Positions 9,575 to 18,376 of a stretch of 24,456 nucleotides of DNA are shown here, piece after piece. This DNA is from Cristatella mucedo (taxonomy: Eukaryota; Bryozoa; Phylactolaemata; Cristatellidae). Position numbers and translations under genes: made by a program. The notes below the pieces were generated by a model, which was given only the letters and a program-made list of their open reading frames with translations, was not told where the DNA came from and did no database searches. Each line of letters opens with the position of its first letter. The stretch's first letter is position 1. Where the stretch lies: assembly GCA_009760855.2 (NCBI GenBank), contig WPIO01000568.1, positions 1-24,456 of the forward strand. The letters run 5' to 3'.

Positions 9575-11037
9575 CTAAAAATACTTATCTTCATAGGTAT
9601 ACATACATTCAGGATCCATCTCATAAATACTCTTTTTTCCTAATTCTATCTTTGAGTAATTTATTGGTATTTTACCTATATCAGATAATCTAGCTAAATA
9701 AATACTACTATCACATGATAGATATTGCTAAAAAAAATTGATAAAACATCAAAACTTGATAAATTTTCTATTTTAGTAAAAGTCAAAGAACCGGCAGCTC
9801 TATAAAAATATCATTGGGTAGGTATGACATAGGAGCATCATCTTTTCTTAAGCCAGCATTTGCTTTACCCATAACATATAAGTCATTCACTGTTAAATCG
9901 CCCTTACTGTGATATCTGCTTTAGTGTCAGTATATTCTTTTGTTGCAATATCATTTCCATTAATTGTATTTGTTACATTAACATATTTTTTTTAGTTTGC
10001 TGATATATTTCCTCTTACAACTTGGTCTGAATCTTTTCTTAAATAGTTTATATCAGCAAATGATTTTCCAACAGCTTCTAATGTGTCTATATTGCTTCCA
10101 AGATTTGTTATTCTATTTCCAGACATATCTAATGTTCCAATCATCTGTAAATCTTTTCTGCTGAGCATTATAATATTGCCATATAAACATTAACATTTAT
10201 TTCTCTATCTGAAAAACCTGATCCTGATATACAAGTAGAACTAGCAACTATTGTTTTTGCTAGAATTTAATATATAACTATCATACAATTGATCGTTCTG
10301 CGCTGTTAGTGTTGATGGTGGTGGCATAAGTACTTTTTTTATTCCAGAAACTTCATATGTTACTCCAATGACAAATAGACCTCTAGTAACTACAATGTTG
10401 TTAATGTTAGTAACCCATTTACCATTAGCTGTTTTGTCATATATTTGGGTAGTTAGTGAACCATCCATAGTTCCTGTAAAATTTACAGTTGTAACATTTC
10501 CAATTGATTTTCGTAGATATCCAAGATTTACTACATCATTTCGATTAACAGGATCGTTTATTGCAATAATTGGATCATCATTCATATTCAAAGACCTATT
10601 CATTGATCTATTATTATATTTTATAAAATTTGCATCCATATATGCAACAGTTGCAATGTTAGTTTCTGAAGATGATGAATTAGTAATATTTAATGCTCCA
10701 AATATAAATTAATTTCCATTAACATTACCACCAGTTTTTGATATTTTTGTATCAGCATAATCTTTTGTAGCAGCGTCACTTGCTCTAACAGGGTTAGCAA
10801 GATCAATCACTCTATGATTGTTCATATCAAGATCTCCATCAGCAGTTGTTCCTCTCGATACCTTTGTAACAAAGTTTGTATCTATGTACTTTCTGTTTAC
10901 AGCATCTGTAGAATCAACAGGATCTCCAAGATTTTTTATTGATTTTGATTCATATTTAAAGATCCGTTCATAATATCTCCAGTCTTACGAATGTAATTTT
11001 TTTGGTTAGATCCTTTTCTACGATATCCAAGCGACAT
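9575..11037 (-). pseudogene. Fibre-like protein with phage-tail-fibre repeats (copy A), frame-broken
   Basis: A leftward gene starting at the ATG in AGTATAGAATG. It is built from repeats of about 35-60 residues with the pattern 'G-x-L-x-M-N...I-x-x-L-x-D/N-P-V-x-x-x-D-A...K-x-Y': GSLNMN about 10950, DANPV/DAATK-type unit about 10780-10830, SLNMNDDPIIAINDPVNRND about 10535-10600, GTLDMSGNRITNLG about 10090-10130 and a degenerate unit about 9930. This repeat is well known from phage tail fibres and receptor-binding trimers. The longest intact part is 10241-10639. Stops and frameshifts occur near 10930, 10710, 10240, 9985 and 9905. By analogy it would form a trimeric, extended attachment fibre; host-binding function is inference. 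Confidence 0.7.
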
Positions 11038-11043
11038 TCTATA
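11035..11043 (-). promoter_or_regulatory. TATAG start motif overlapping upstream stop codon
   Basis: Read leftward, TATAGAATG: the ATG (11037-11035) starts fibre copy A, and the TAG within the motif (11041-11039) is the stop codon of the preceding fibre-like gene. Confidence 0.55.
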
Positions 11044-11891
11044 CTATACTTATAAGAAAGTCTACATAGGTTACATTACTTGCAACTGTGAAATTATTAA
11101 TGACATAACGGCATGACCCATCAATATATTATTAACTTTAGTGTTCCAGAAACTCCATAAGAGTTATCTGATGTAAGTTCTAAAAACGCTCCAGTAGTAT
11201 TAGAAGCCCATAGCACACTAGATATTGTACCAAAATTATTTACTGAACCAAGAACACAAATTTTAATTGGTGTTGCATATCCAACTTAATTTTCATGCCC
11301 ATCAATCATTTGAATGTCAGCAGGAGTTAGTTGAGAAGAAGAACTTTCTGTTCCAGTTTCATTTGAATTGATTATTAAACCTAACGAAGGCAACCAAAAC
11401 AAACTTGGAAAACTAGTAAATCTTAAATATCTAAAGTAACATTTATAAGAATCAATAGATTGTTTCGTTATAATATCTGAATCTTTCAAAGAAGTAACTC
11501 CGTTTGATTCTAGATCAAGAGTAATATTGGAGCTCCCTTTGAAAACTTGAGTCATACTTTTTAACAAACTATAGTTTATTATTTTGTAAGGTCTAGAATC
11601 TTGGTAAACAGTACCATCAGCAGATATTCCAGATATGCCAGTAATATTCTTACAATTCAATTGAGATAACAGTTTTGCATTTCTCTTCGAAAGTAAATCT
11701 GATAAATTAGAAACAATTGCTATTTCTCCTGAAACATTAGTTGCTACACTATTTAAAAAGTTTGAACTTAGAGCATAATCTAATCTTATTGCATCTCCAT
11801 TATTTACTGGAAAACCAAGATTTGTACTACTATTTCCATTAGCATTAAGATCATTAAAAATAAATCCGTTAATGTTAGCAACATTTTCCAT
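11039..11891 (-). pseudogene. Fibre-like protein (copy B), interrupted
   Basis: A leftward gene whose ATG lies in TATATAAGAATGG. Residues 1-201 form an open frame to 11286. The same frame then continues past a TAA through a beta-rich segment (SSVLWASNTTGAFLEL), shifts frame near 11130 and ends at 11039. The N-terminus has a degenerate fibre repeat (STNLGFPVNNGDAIRLDYAL), and a second ITLDLESNGVTSLKDSD unit follows around residue 124. The C-terminal part looks like a globular beta-rich head. Head-to-tail arrangement with copy A suggests two fibre types or a shaft and an accessory fibre. Confidence 0.62.
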
Positions 11892-12025
11892 TCTTATATA
11901 TATATATATATCAAGAAAATAAAAGGTGGAGATCTGAAATCTGGCTTAGATACAACTAAAGAGGATCATTATTTTATTATTATATTTTTATTTTTATTTT
12001 TATTATTATATATTTATTATATTAT

Positions 12026-12757
12026 CAGGAACAACGACAGCGACTGAGCTAGGCTCAAAAGCAATCATAAAAGTTGCTCCTAAGATTGCGCGATGAAACT
12101 GAGTATACAAGCATCGAACAAGATAGCAACTATTGTTCCAAAAGTGTTGCAGTCATTCAAAGTTATTGGAACTGCTACAAAAGCACTTGGCGGATTTCTT
12201 TCAGGAGTACAGGAATTGTAGATTTAGGATTGTTTATAAAAGAGATTGTTGATGATATTGCTTCTTGAAAGTATGGCAATGTCTTCTGGAAAACAATTGC
12301 AGATAAAAAAGGACTCTCAAAAATGGTGGCAAGTTTAGAGGTTGGCTTTTACATAAACGAGATACTATTAGAAGCGGAAAGAGCTGAGTCTGACTGGTAT
12401 TTCAATCCTAGTAAGTTTTTTTCAGATACATTCGGTGAGGAAGTGACTTGGGACGCTTCACAGCTAGATACAAAAGCTTGGAGTAAGAACTTTCTTGAAG
12501 TAAGATCTGGCGGATTTTTGCCTGCAATTTCGGCTATTATAGCAAGCATAGCTTCTATTATTGGAGCTGTTGGCTTAGGTGTTTCTATAGCAGTATCAAT
12601 AGCAGGATTAATTAAAAAGATTATTGATGTAACAATGTATACAGCTAAAGCACCGAAGATGGATACACATGAAGAACGAATGAATGCTTTGAGTTTACAA
12701 AGTTCTAGAATAAAGAATGCAATTACAGATATAAAAAATTATGATAGAATTACTTGA
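12026..12757 (+). pseudogene. Hydrophobic membrane-associated viral protein, frame-broken
   Basis: Pieces in three registers share one theme. An Ala/Val/Ile/Lys-rich amphipathic N-terminal part (SKAIIKVAPKIAR, then KVLQSFKVIGTATKALGGF, 12040-12220) leads into FIKEIVDDIAS. A single TGA (12266-12268) separates this from a same-frame 144-residue part, which has a WYFNPSKFFSD segment and a strong transmembrane or fusion-like stretch rich in Ala, Ile, Gly and Ser (12520-12615, e.g. ISAIIASIASIIGAVGLGV). No ATG is visible before the first piece. A virion membrane-active or internal membrane protein is plausible by composition and context; no family is recognised. Confidence 0.55.
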
Positions 12758-13100
12758 TAGAAATATTGGTATTGATTTGAGTGGCAAAGTGCAGAATTGT
12801 GAGGTGAAAAATAGATTAGATTATCTTACAACAGGAAAAGATTTAGTAGAAAATCTGAAGTAAGTTATAGCGATGAGTTAAAAAGAGACATAAAAAAGTA
12901 GAAAGTAGTACAATTGGAGGGAAAAAGCAACGCGATTATAAAAGTGAAAGTGCAATACTACTAGCTAATCTTTTTGCGCAAGGTGCGAGGCAAGAACAAA
13001 TACATAATGAAAAGATAAAAACTAAGAGATGAGTTAAAAAAGCGCTGCAGAAATTAAAAGTCTGTGTGGCGAACTATTTGATTATTATCAGTAAGTGTAT
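12741..13100 (+). pseudogene. Unknown lysine-rich protein, decayed
   Basis: An ATG at 12741 overlaps the end of the previous gene and opens a 40-codon frame (MIELLDRNIGIDLSG...) to 12863. Directly downstream, other registers continue with a basic, helix-rich sequence (SYSDELKRDIKK, ALLANLFAQGARQ-like, RDELKKALQKL) to about 13100, which suggests a frameshifted longer gene. Its 3' end overlaps the antisense HNH gene. Function unknown. Confidence 0.4.
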
Positions 13101-13611
13101 AAGTAAAATTTAATCGTGCGAACTGTAGGTGCAAACGTATTGCAACTAAACATCTTTTTTCAGCTGCAGCAACTGGATTATGAAATAGGCCTAAGTAGTA
13201 TTTATGATAATCTATAGTAATATTAGATTGCCATTTTTATGCGTTTTATGCCAAGATACACCAATAAATTTTGAAGTGTTATTTTTTCCCTTTATTTCTA
13301 CTGTTTTCACTAGAAGTTGCTTCTCGTAAGTTTTAGTAACAATTATTTAGTTAATTGCTATCTATGTGGTCTATTTCATGCAAAGAAATGTTTCCTGTCA
13401 TTATCAAAAATGCTAATCTACGAGAAGCATATCTTTTTCCGTCAATTTTTATGTGCATATATCCAGTACTTGCATTGATTGTTTCTGCCTTACTTCCAGC
13501 TGTTGCACTTCCTCCTCTATTAACATTCCAGACAAATTTTCCGCTGTGAGGATTGTATTCTAACAATTCAATAACTCGATCTCTAAAAGCTGCAACTTCA
13601 TCTTGATTCAT
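13054..13611 (-). pseudogene. HNH-AP2 homing-endonuclease-like protein, frame-broken
   Basis: Leftward. The first 86 codons are open and carry the HNH-family N-terminal fold: LLEYNPHSGKFVWN, a strand pair YMHIKIDGKRYASRRLAFL and the start of the HNH motif EIDHID at residues 79-84. The frame then stops at SN, but the expected continuation is still visible in neighbouring frames: NLREATSSENSRNKGK (HNH helix), NTSKFIGVSWHK (AP2 DNA-binding strand), FHNPVAAAEKR and the AP2 end motif ARLNF (about 13100). This domain order, HNH then AP2, is typical of free-standing homing endonucleases of phages and large DNA viruses. It lies antisense between rightward structural genes, which suggests a selfish insertion. 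Confidence 0.75.
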
Positions 13612-13660
13612 CTTTCAATATATGATAGTTTAATTGGTCTTTAAATAAAAAATTAGTTAG

Positions 13661-13670
13661 TATAGAAATG
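13661..13670 (+). promoter_or_regulatory. TATAG start motif
   Basis: TATAGAAATG with the ATG as the start of the PLA2-containing capsid protein. Confidence 0.6.
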
Positions 13671-14469
13671 GAATATCACGAGGCAAAACTAAAGCTGTCA
13701 GATCATCAAGTAAAGCAAATTCATAATTCAGATAAACCTATTTCAATTAGGTTAAAAGGAGAGGACTTATCATTTATTATTTCTATCTATTTCTATTATT
13801 ATTATTTTCGACTATTTCTATCTTTGTAACAAAAACACAACTAAACAAAATAGAAAAGTGTAGATCAAAAAACACTGGCCTACAATTAAATCTGTCTCTT
13901 ACACAACTGAAACGTAATAGAAGACTTGGTTCGGGCATTGATATAATAAATAAGCTTACTGGAAACCGCGAAATACATATGCGTCTTCCCTCAGGAATAA
14001 AGTCTGAATTTGTTCCTGGTGGATCTTTTAACAATACTAACCGTTACTCTTTCGCTGGCCAAAGGGAACCAAGTTTACTCAAAGGATGAGTGAAGGCTAT
14101 GAGGATACTAACGACTTAGATCGAGGGGCTTTAGTGCATGATAGTCTTTACACTGAAACTGCATCAATGACTGAACCTCAAAGAACGCAAATCAGAAACT
14201 TGTCAGACTTAGTGTTAGCTGAATCTGCTGCTAGAATTGCTCTTGATACAAGACAACCAAATTATGTACGTGAAGATGCTAAAACATTTGCAGCCGTTAT
14301 GAGTGCGAAATCAAAATTGGGCTTAGGAATTGGCGGAGCACTAAACCACTCATTTGCTACTGATTTTCTAAAAGACAAAGTAAGTAATCCTGCTAGCCTA
14401 AATAAGATAAAAAACTATGCTCGAGGAATTTTTGATAGAATGCTTGATATAATTCGGAAAAAGATCTAA
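13668..14469 (+). pseudogene. Minor-capsid-like protein with C-terminal phospholipase A2 domain, frame-broken
   Basis: The N-terminus has a repeat seen in Polinton minor structural proteins: LKLSDHQVKQIHNS...ISIRLKGEDL, then a second unit VTKTQLNKIEKCRSKNTG and LSLTQLKRNRR. A loop SEFVPGGSFNNTNRYSFAGQ follows. From 14086 an open frame begins with the PLA2-like block NDLDRGALVHDSLYTE, in which HD (residues 18-19 of that frame) matches the catalytic His-Asp of parvovirus-VP1u and group-type PLA2. A helical tail follows, with AAVMSAKSKLG and a basic end. The Ca-binding loop normally reads YxGxG; here it is less clear (FAGQR). Frame changes lie near 13826, after a T/A-rich low-complexity stretch, and near 14085. 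Probable role: membrane breach during entry. Confidence 0.7.
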
Positions 14470-14508
14470 AAAAATTACAATTTACAACTTATTTATTTAT
14501 ATTTACTC

Positions 14509-14996
14509 TTAAAACTCTGCTGGATTAAAAACTGATCTCTTCGGCGAACCATAAACATTTACTTGGTCAATCTTAAGTCCAATATTTAATCTTGCTTCAT
14601 TATTATAGTATTCTTTTGAAATATAACTACCATCAAGAATTCCAGTTATGCAAAAATCATTACCTAATTTTTTTATGATATCTGCAGTACTAGCTACTTT
14701 AATTTGCTTATTATTCTAATCAAACATAACACTAGGTTTCTTTCCAAAGTCAAACCTAATTCCAATTTTTAATCTTCACTGGCATCAAATGACTTGAAAT
14801 CTAATTGTTCGCTAGATCTGTCTACGATATTTTGAATATAAGGAAGTGATTCTTCTGTTATATACATCCACGCACTAAGATAAGGTTTTGAATCTTTTGA
14901 AATTTTCTCTTCAACATGAACGTGCGCAGGTTCTCTTTTAGGAATAACAACTGCAGAATTTTGAAGGGCTACAAATTTCTTTTCTTGATTTTCCAT
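14509..14996 (-). pseudogene. Unknown protein downstream of protease, interrupted
   Basis: The start ATG is in TATATAGAATGG. The first 75 codons are open: an acidic/basic mixed N-terminus with ALQNSAVVIPKREP and a PYLSAWMYITEESLPYIQ segment. A one-register change near 14771 and one stop near 14736 separate it from a beta-rich remainder (RLKIGIRFDFGKKP, ITGILDGSYISKEY, NIGLKIDQVNVYG) ending at 14509. The order of strands suggests a single-domain nucleic-acid-binding or capsid-associated protein, possibly an OB-like fold, but I do not recognise it. It is the last gene of the leftward protease group. Confidence 0.5.
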
Positions 14997-15004
14997 TCTA
15001 TATA
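14994..15004 (-). promoter_or_regulatory. TATAG start motif
   Basis: Read leftward, TATATAGAATG; the ATG starts the gene at 14996. It lies just beyond the end of the protease gene. Confidence 0.55.
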
Positions 15005-15024
15005 GTATAAATATTTTGTTTAAT

Positions 15025-15390
15025 TCAAATTAATAATCCCATGACAGTACCAACATCAAATAAGTCCATTAGTTTAAGAAAGATTAAGCACCTCATTCCA
15101 CAATCCGTTTGGTTAAACTTTTGCAGTTGAAATGTTTGAAAACTTGGTACTACTCCAAAATAATTGATTACTTCTGTCATTGGAGGAGCACCGAACGAAT
15201 CAAAGTAAAAACATCGGTCTCCTACTTTTTTAAGTGCTACCCAATGATATATTGCTAGATCTGATTTACCAGTATTACAAATAAGGCACTCATCCTGTTC
15301 TGGAGAACTTAATTCATCTCTTGCAAATACACCTCTGAAATGTTTTATATCTAACTCTTTTACATAGTGATTTATTTCAGTATCAGTCAA
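15025..15390 (-). CDS. Adenain-like cysteine protease (Polinton PRO)
   Basis: Capsid maturation protease of the adenovirus/Ulp1 C48-C5 type. Visible hallmarks are FRGVFARDEL (residues 19-27), the catalytic His in YHWVAL (His49), the acidic residue in FYFDSFGAPP (Asp64), a Gln seven residues before the nucleophile (Gln90), and the nucleophile in TDCGMRCL (Cys97). The coding part is intact and about 121 residues, short but normal for Polinton proteases. There is no in-frame ATG: the open frame reaches a TAA at about 15414 and could start only at a non-ATG codon. The upstream zinc-ribbon gene overlaps it by 8 bp in another register, separated by an A8 run. A fusion or frameshift relation is therefore possible. 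Confidence 0.9.
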   Translation of the reverse strand: MTDTEINHYVKELDIKHFRGVFARDELSSPEQDECLICNTGKSDLAIYHWVALKKVGDRCFYFDSFGAPPMTEVINYFGVVPSFQTFQLQKFNQTDCGMRCLIFLKLMDLFDVGTVMGLLI

Positions 15391-15787
15391 TGGGGTACTT
15401 TTTACTTTTTTTTAAACTGTTGACAGTTTTTCTTAGTTCAGAAAGAATAATCTCCTTGCTCATCCCAGCTCCATATTTTTTCCGATGACTCAGCACACCA
15501 TTACCAAACTTTTTACCATGAGACAAAACTCCAGAACGACTTTCAGATACATCTCCACCAAATTTTTTTCCATGACTCAATACACCGTTTCCAAATTTCT
15601 TTCCGTGAGACAAAACTCCAGCTCCGGCAGTCGTACTTCTAAGCTTAACAAACTTTGACTTTTTACTTTCACAAGTCACACAAAATGCTTTAATCATTCC
15701 TCTAAGACCTTTTGTGCTATCAATATCAACATACTCCTCATGAATGCCATCTGTAGGCTTTTTGCACTTCAAGCAGTAAATTTCCAT
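15383..15787 (-). CDS. Zinc-ribbon protein with GVLSHGKKFG tandem repeats
   Basis: 134 residues. An N-terminal zinc ribbon has CxxC pairs at Cys5/Cys8 and Cys36/Cys39 (YCLKCKKPT and FCVTCESKKSKF), followed by four copies of GVLSHGKKFG (residues 57-66, 68-77, 86-95 and 97-106; the last reads GVLSHRKKYG). The C-terminus is Lys-rich. Similar small zinc-ribbon proteins starting 'YCxKC' occur in Polinton-like and other large DNA viruses. The Gly-Lys-His repeats look like DNA-packing or protease-processed peptides, which is inference. The start lies in TATAGAAATGG, and the gene leads the leftward protease group. Confidence 0.75.
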   Translation of the reverse strand: MEIYCLKCKKPTDGIHEEYVDIDSTKGLRGMIKAFCVTCESKKSKFVKLRSTTAGAGVLSHGKKFGNGVLSHGKKFGGDVSESRSGVLSHGKKFGNGVLSHRKKYGAGMSKEIILSELRKTVNSLKKSKKYPID

Positions 15788-15823
15788 TTCTATAATATAA
15801 AAACTGTTTTAGTATAGGAAATG
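15785..15823. promoter_or_regulatory. Compact divergent promoter with two TATAG start motifs
   Basis: Start codons of the leftward zinc-ribbon gene (15787-15785) and the rightward packaging ATPase (15821) are separated by 33 bp. Each is preceded by its own motif: TATAGAAATG on the minus strand and TATAGGAAATG on the plus strand. The remaining core is AT-rich. All control elements for the two blocks must fit in this gap or lie inside genes. Confidence 0.65.
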
Positions 15824-16432
15824 TCTCTTCGAGTGAGAGCGTTTAATTTTGGACAAGCTGTAGATATTGGTCATAAAGAACCTCTACCCAATGTTCCAAT
15901 AAGAGCTTCAAGTGGTTCAGGTAAGTCTCAACTAATCATGAATTGGATATTTTATGGAATGGTAAATTATGATAGCTGTACAGTTATTGCTTCAAGTTTA
16001 GATCAAAAGTTGTATCGCGGACTTATGTCGATGAAAAAATAAAACAAGGCTTACTCTTGGCTAAATGGAATTGATGCTATGCCAGAAGTCGACTCATATA
16101 AGAACTGCAAGAATGTTGTTGTACTTGATGATTTAATGACAGAAGATCAGACTAAAATATTAGACTATTGTCCTCGTGGTAGACATCAAGGCTTAAATAT
16201 TTTCTATCGTGCTCAGGGTTTTACTAATATACCTAGGAGAGAAATTAGAAACAATGTAAATTTAATAGTAATCTTTAAGCAAAATGCAACTGACATCGAG
16301 TATGTTCGTGATGCATATGTTGGAGATATTGATAAGAAAAAATTTAGAGAATGGGTTAACTCTTGTACAAGAAATCGTTTTGGATATTGTGTGATAGATA
16401 TGACTAAGACTGAAAGTGAAGGCAAATTTTGA
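15821..16432 (+). pseudogene. FtsK/HerA-family genome-packaging ATPase, one internal stop
   Basis: ATPase that pumps the genome into the capsid. Walker A is ASSGSGKSQL (residues 29-38). Walker B, NVVVLDDLM, lies 17-20 codons into the second part at about 16115. It is followed by the family signature RGRHQGLNIFYRAQG and PRREIRNNVNLIVIFKQ. Both parts are in the same frame and are separated by one TAA (16040-16042) next to an A7 run. After the TGA at 16430 the frame continues in register to 16480, so that stop may also be abnormal. Length (about 200 residues) and motif order fit Polinton ATPases. The start is fixed by TATAGGAAATG. Confidence 0.87.
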
Positions 16433-16469
16433 TCTGTTGATTCAGAAGTAAAGCAATTAATGACATTTT

Positions 16470-17060
16470 TTGATTCTTAATAGATATAGTAAAAGGTTTA
16501 ATGGAAAAACTTACTCAAGCGGTAAAAAACCTTACAAAGGAAGTGTTCAAGAAGCATTAGATTATGAATCTAAACTGCAAAATCTGCAAGATTTAAGGGA
16601 TGCTAACATTCTAGACAATTCTAGTGAGATACAAAGAATAGAATCAGAAATTGCTGTAAGAGATGCTGCTGAGCATAGATTAAATGAGCAAGCACTAGAG
16701 AGGTCTACTGATAACTTAGGAAATGTTGTTGTCGAGAAACTTAAAAGTATTAGACCTAAACTTGCCTTAAAAATAGAAAACAAAGAACAACTGCAGAAAT
16801 TTTTAGAATACAAACCCAAACCAGACATATTAGTACCTAGCACTATTCAAAAAGCAAGAAATGCTGTTAATGAAGGAAAGCATAAAAAAGCGATTACTAT
16901 AGCGAATCAAGCAAAGACACACGCTGCAAATCCAGAAGTACGAGAAGCTATTGATGTTGCTCAGAAAGATTTAGCTGAAGAGTTGAATATAAATCCAACC
17001 ACTGGCACTCCAAAGAAAATTGCAGTAGTACAAGATTTGGATAAAGCTAGTCTAATTTAA
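16470..17060 (+). CDS. Coiled-coil structural protein candidate, unknown
   Basis: A 196-codon open frame with no in-frame ATG at its start. The nearest ATG (16459) is in the ATPase register and is separated by a T6 run, so the start is probably disturbed. After a basic N-terminus (RYSKRFNGKTYSSGKKPYKG) comes a long charged helix (SVQEALDYESKLQNLQDLRD, IQRIESEIAVRDAAEHRL) predicted to form coiled coil. A second helical region contains NAVNEGKHKKAITIANQAK, which resembles a TPR-like repeat. It lies right after the packaging ATPase in the late block. A virion core or scaffold role is plausible. Confidence 0.6.
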   Translation: MILNRYSKRFNGKTYSSGKKPYKGSVQEALDYESKLQNLQDLRDANILDNSSEIQRIESEIAVRDAAEHRLNEQALERSTDNLGNVVVEKLKSIRPKLALKIENKEQLQKFLEYKPKPDILVPSTIQKARNAVNEGKHKKAITIANQAKTHAANPEVREAIDVAQKDLAEELNINPTTGTPKKIAVVQDLDKASLI

Positions 17061-17075
17061 ATAGTTAATAAAAAA

Positions 17076-17693
17076 ATGGATATGTTCCAAGTTATGTGAC
17101 AAGAATAATAAATGAGATTGATAGTACAAATAAAGATTTGAAACTAAATGAGCTAGGACTAAAACTTCATAATGAGAAAATGTATACTACTGAAAAAGAA
17201 CTAGAACGGACTGCTCATGATGTCTTAGAATATGCACAGAATTATTTTAGTGGAGCAGATGCCAACAAAAAGATGAACTAGGTAAAGCATATAATTCAAC
17301 AATTGATAAAAAGAAAGATTTACTTGATATTATTGGAGCAAAAATGACTGGTGGAATAACCAAATCTGTAAGAAATATTGTGAAAAATCTTAGTGAAGAA
17401 AATCTTTCTAATGTTATTACAGAGCTAAAGAAGAAGAAAAAAGAAGTGTAAAAGAACAAAGAGTTCTAGATTATTTAAGACCAAAAGTTGAACGAGGAAT
17501 AGAAATAATTCCACTAGTTGTAAAGAATGATTCAGAAGTATTCGATAAGATAGAATTGTGGATTCGTGAACTTGCTGCTGGAAATACCGGAGTAGTAAAT
17601 TCTACTAGTGCTGCTGTAGATTATCTTGCAAAATCTAGAAAAGTACCAAAGTCATATATTGCAAAAATAAATAAACTCTTATATGATATATAG
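17076..17693 (+). pseudogene. Helical late-block protein, frame-broken, unknown
   Basis: Three consecutive segments in different registers form one helical, charged protein: TRIINEIDSTNKDLKLNEL (from about 17096), GKAYNSTIDKKKDLLDIIG...LSEENLSNVITELKKKKKEV (17283-17450), and RVLDYLRPKVERGIEIIPL...AVDYLAKSRKVPKSYIAKIN ending in a TAG at 17691-17693. Breaks are near A-rich runs at about 17272 and 17440. The final TAG is embedded in the start motif of the next gene. The character resembles the preceding coiled-coil protein. No family is recognised. Confidence 0.5.
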
Positions 17694-17698
17694 AAATG
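17687..17698 (+). promoter_or_regulatory. TATAG start motif overlapping upstream stop codon
   Basis: TATATAGAAATG. The TAG at 17691-17693 ends the upstream reading frame, and the ATG at 17696 starts the penton-like gene two bases later. Confidence 0.6.
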
Positions 17699-18339
17699 AG
17701 TGATCTTCTTGTAGTAGCAAAGGAGATTCTAAAAAAGGTTGAGTCGATCAAAAAGGTTGAAAAAAACTCTTGCAATTTAGGAAGGATATGTTTTTAATGT
17801 AACAGGAACTACTAATCCTATTAGAGTACACATTGATGAACCCAATTAAACTTAAAAACAAAAAGTTTAAGATATGCTTCAAAAAGTTTGTTTGAACAAA
17901 TTCAATTAAAAATATTACATCTGCAAATAATGCTTTTCTTTATAGACTTTCTGGTGGATCTTATCAAATAGTAAGGATACCTCCTGGGATATACACTGCT
18001 GTGTCAGACGATGTAAGCATTGGCATTGCAGATACAATAAATAATTCTGTTATATTATCTGGAAGTGACAAGTTTGTTTTAGGTATTGATACTGCTACTT
18101 CTAACTCTTGGATAAGCATGCCTGCTGGTTTTACATTTGTAGCTATTAAATATATTATATCAAGTATTCTTGGATTTACTGGAACTTTTTATACAACAGA
18201 TACAACTCTTTCATTAAATGCATACAATGCAGCTCCTGGAAAGAAATTCACCTAAGTAGTTGTAACTCCTGGTGTTAGAACTTACTCAGAGAATGAAGTC
18301 TTTGTTTCTGACCTAAATTTAATTCTTGTAAAACTGTAA
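17696..18339 (+). pseudogene. Penton-like single jelly-roll protein candidate (copy 1), broken
   Basis: The start at ATG 17696 follows a TATAG motif and opens a 33-codon helix (MSDLLVVAKEILKKVESIKK). After a frameshift near 17765 and further breaks near 17845-17900, a beta-rich region follows. It contains FLYRLSGGSYQIVRIPPGIY (17934-17993), SDKFVLGIDTATSNSWISMP (18066-18125) and ISSILGFTG (about 18160-18184). The pattern 'IPxGxY ... hydrophobic strands ... LGF' is characteristic of conserved Polinton minor capsid (penton-like) proteins. The same frame continues past a TAA (18253) through SENEVFVSDLNLILV to 18339. Confidence 0.6.
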
Positions 18340-18376
18340 TTTAGTTGCAAGCGGAAACAAGTTTATATAAATAGCA

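Noticed and set aside
10368-10712. Plus-strand open frame of 114 codons opposite the fibre repeats
   Set aside because: Antisense shadow of the fibre-like gene; no start motif and no domain.
15405-15420. Canonical -1 slippery heptamer T TTA AAA near the zinc-ribbon/protease junction
   Set aside because: The heptamer is in phase with the zinc-ribbon frame, but a -1 shift does not lead to the protease register, which needs +1; I therefore do not claim programmed -1 frameshifting.
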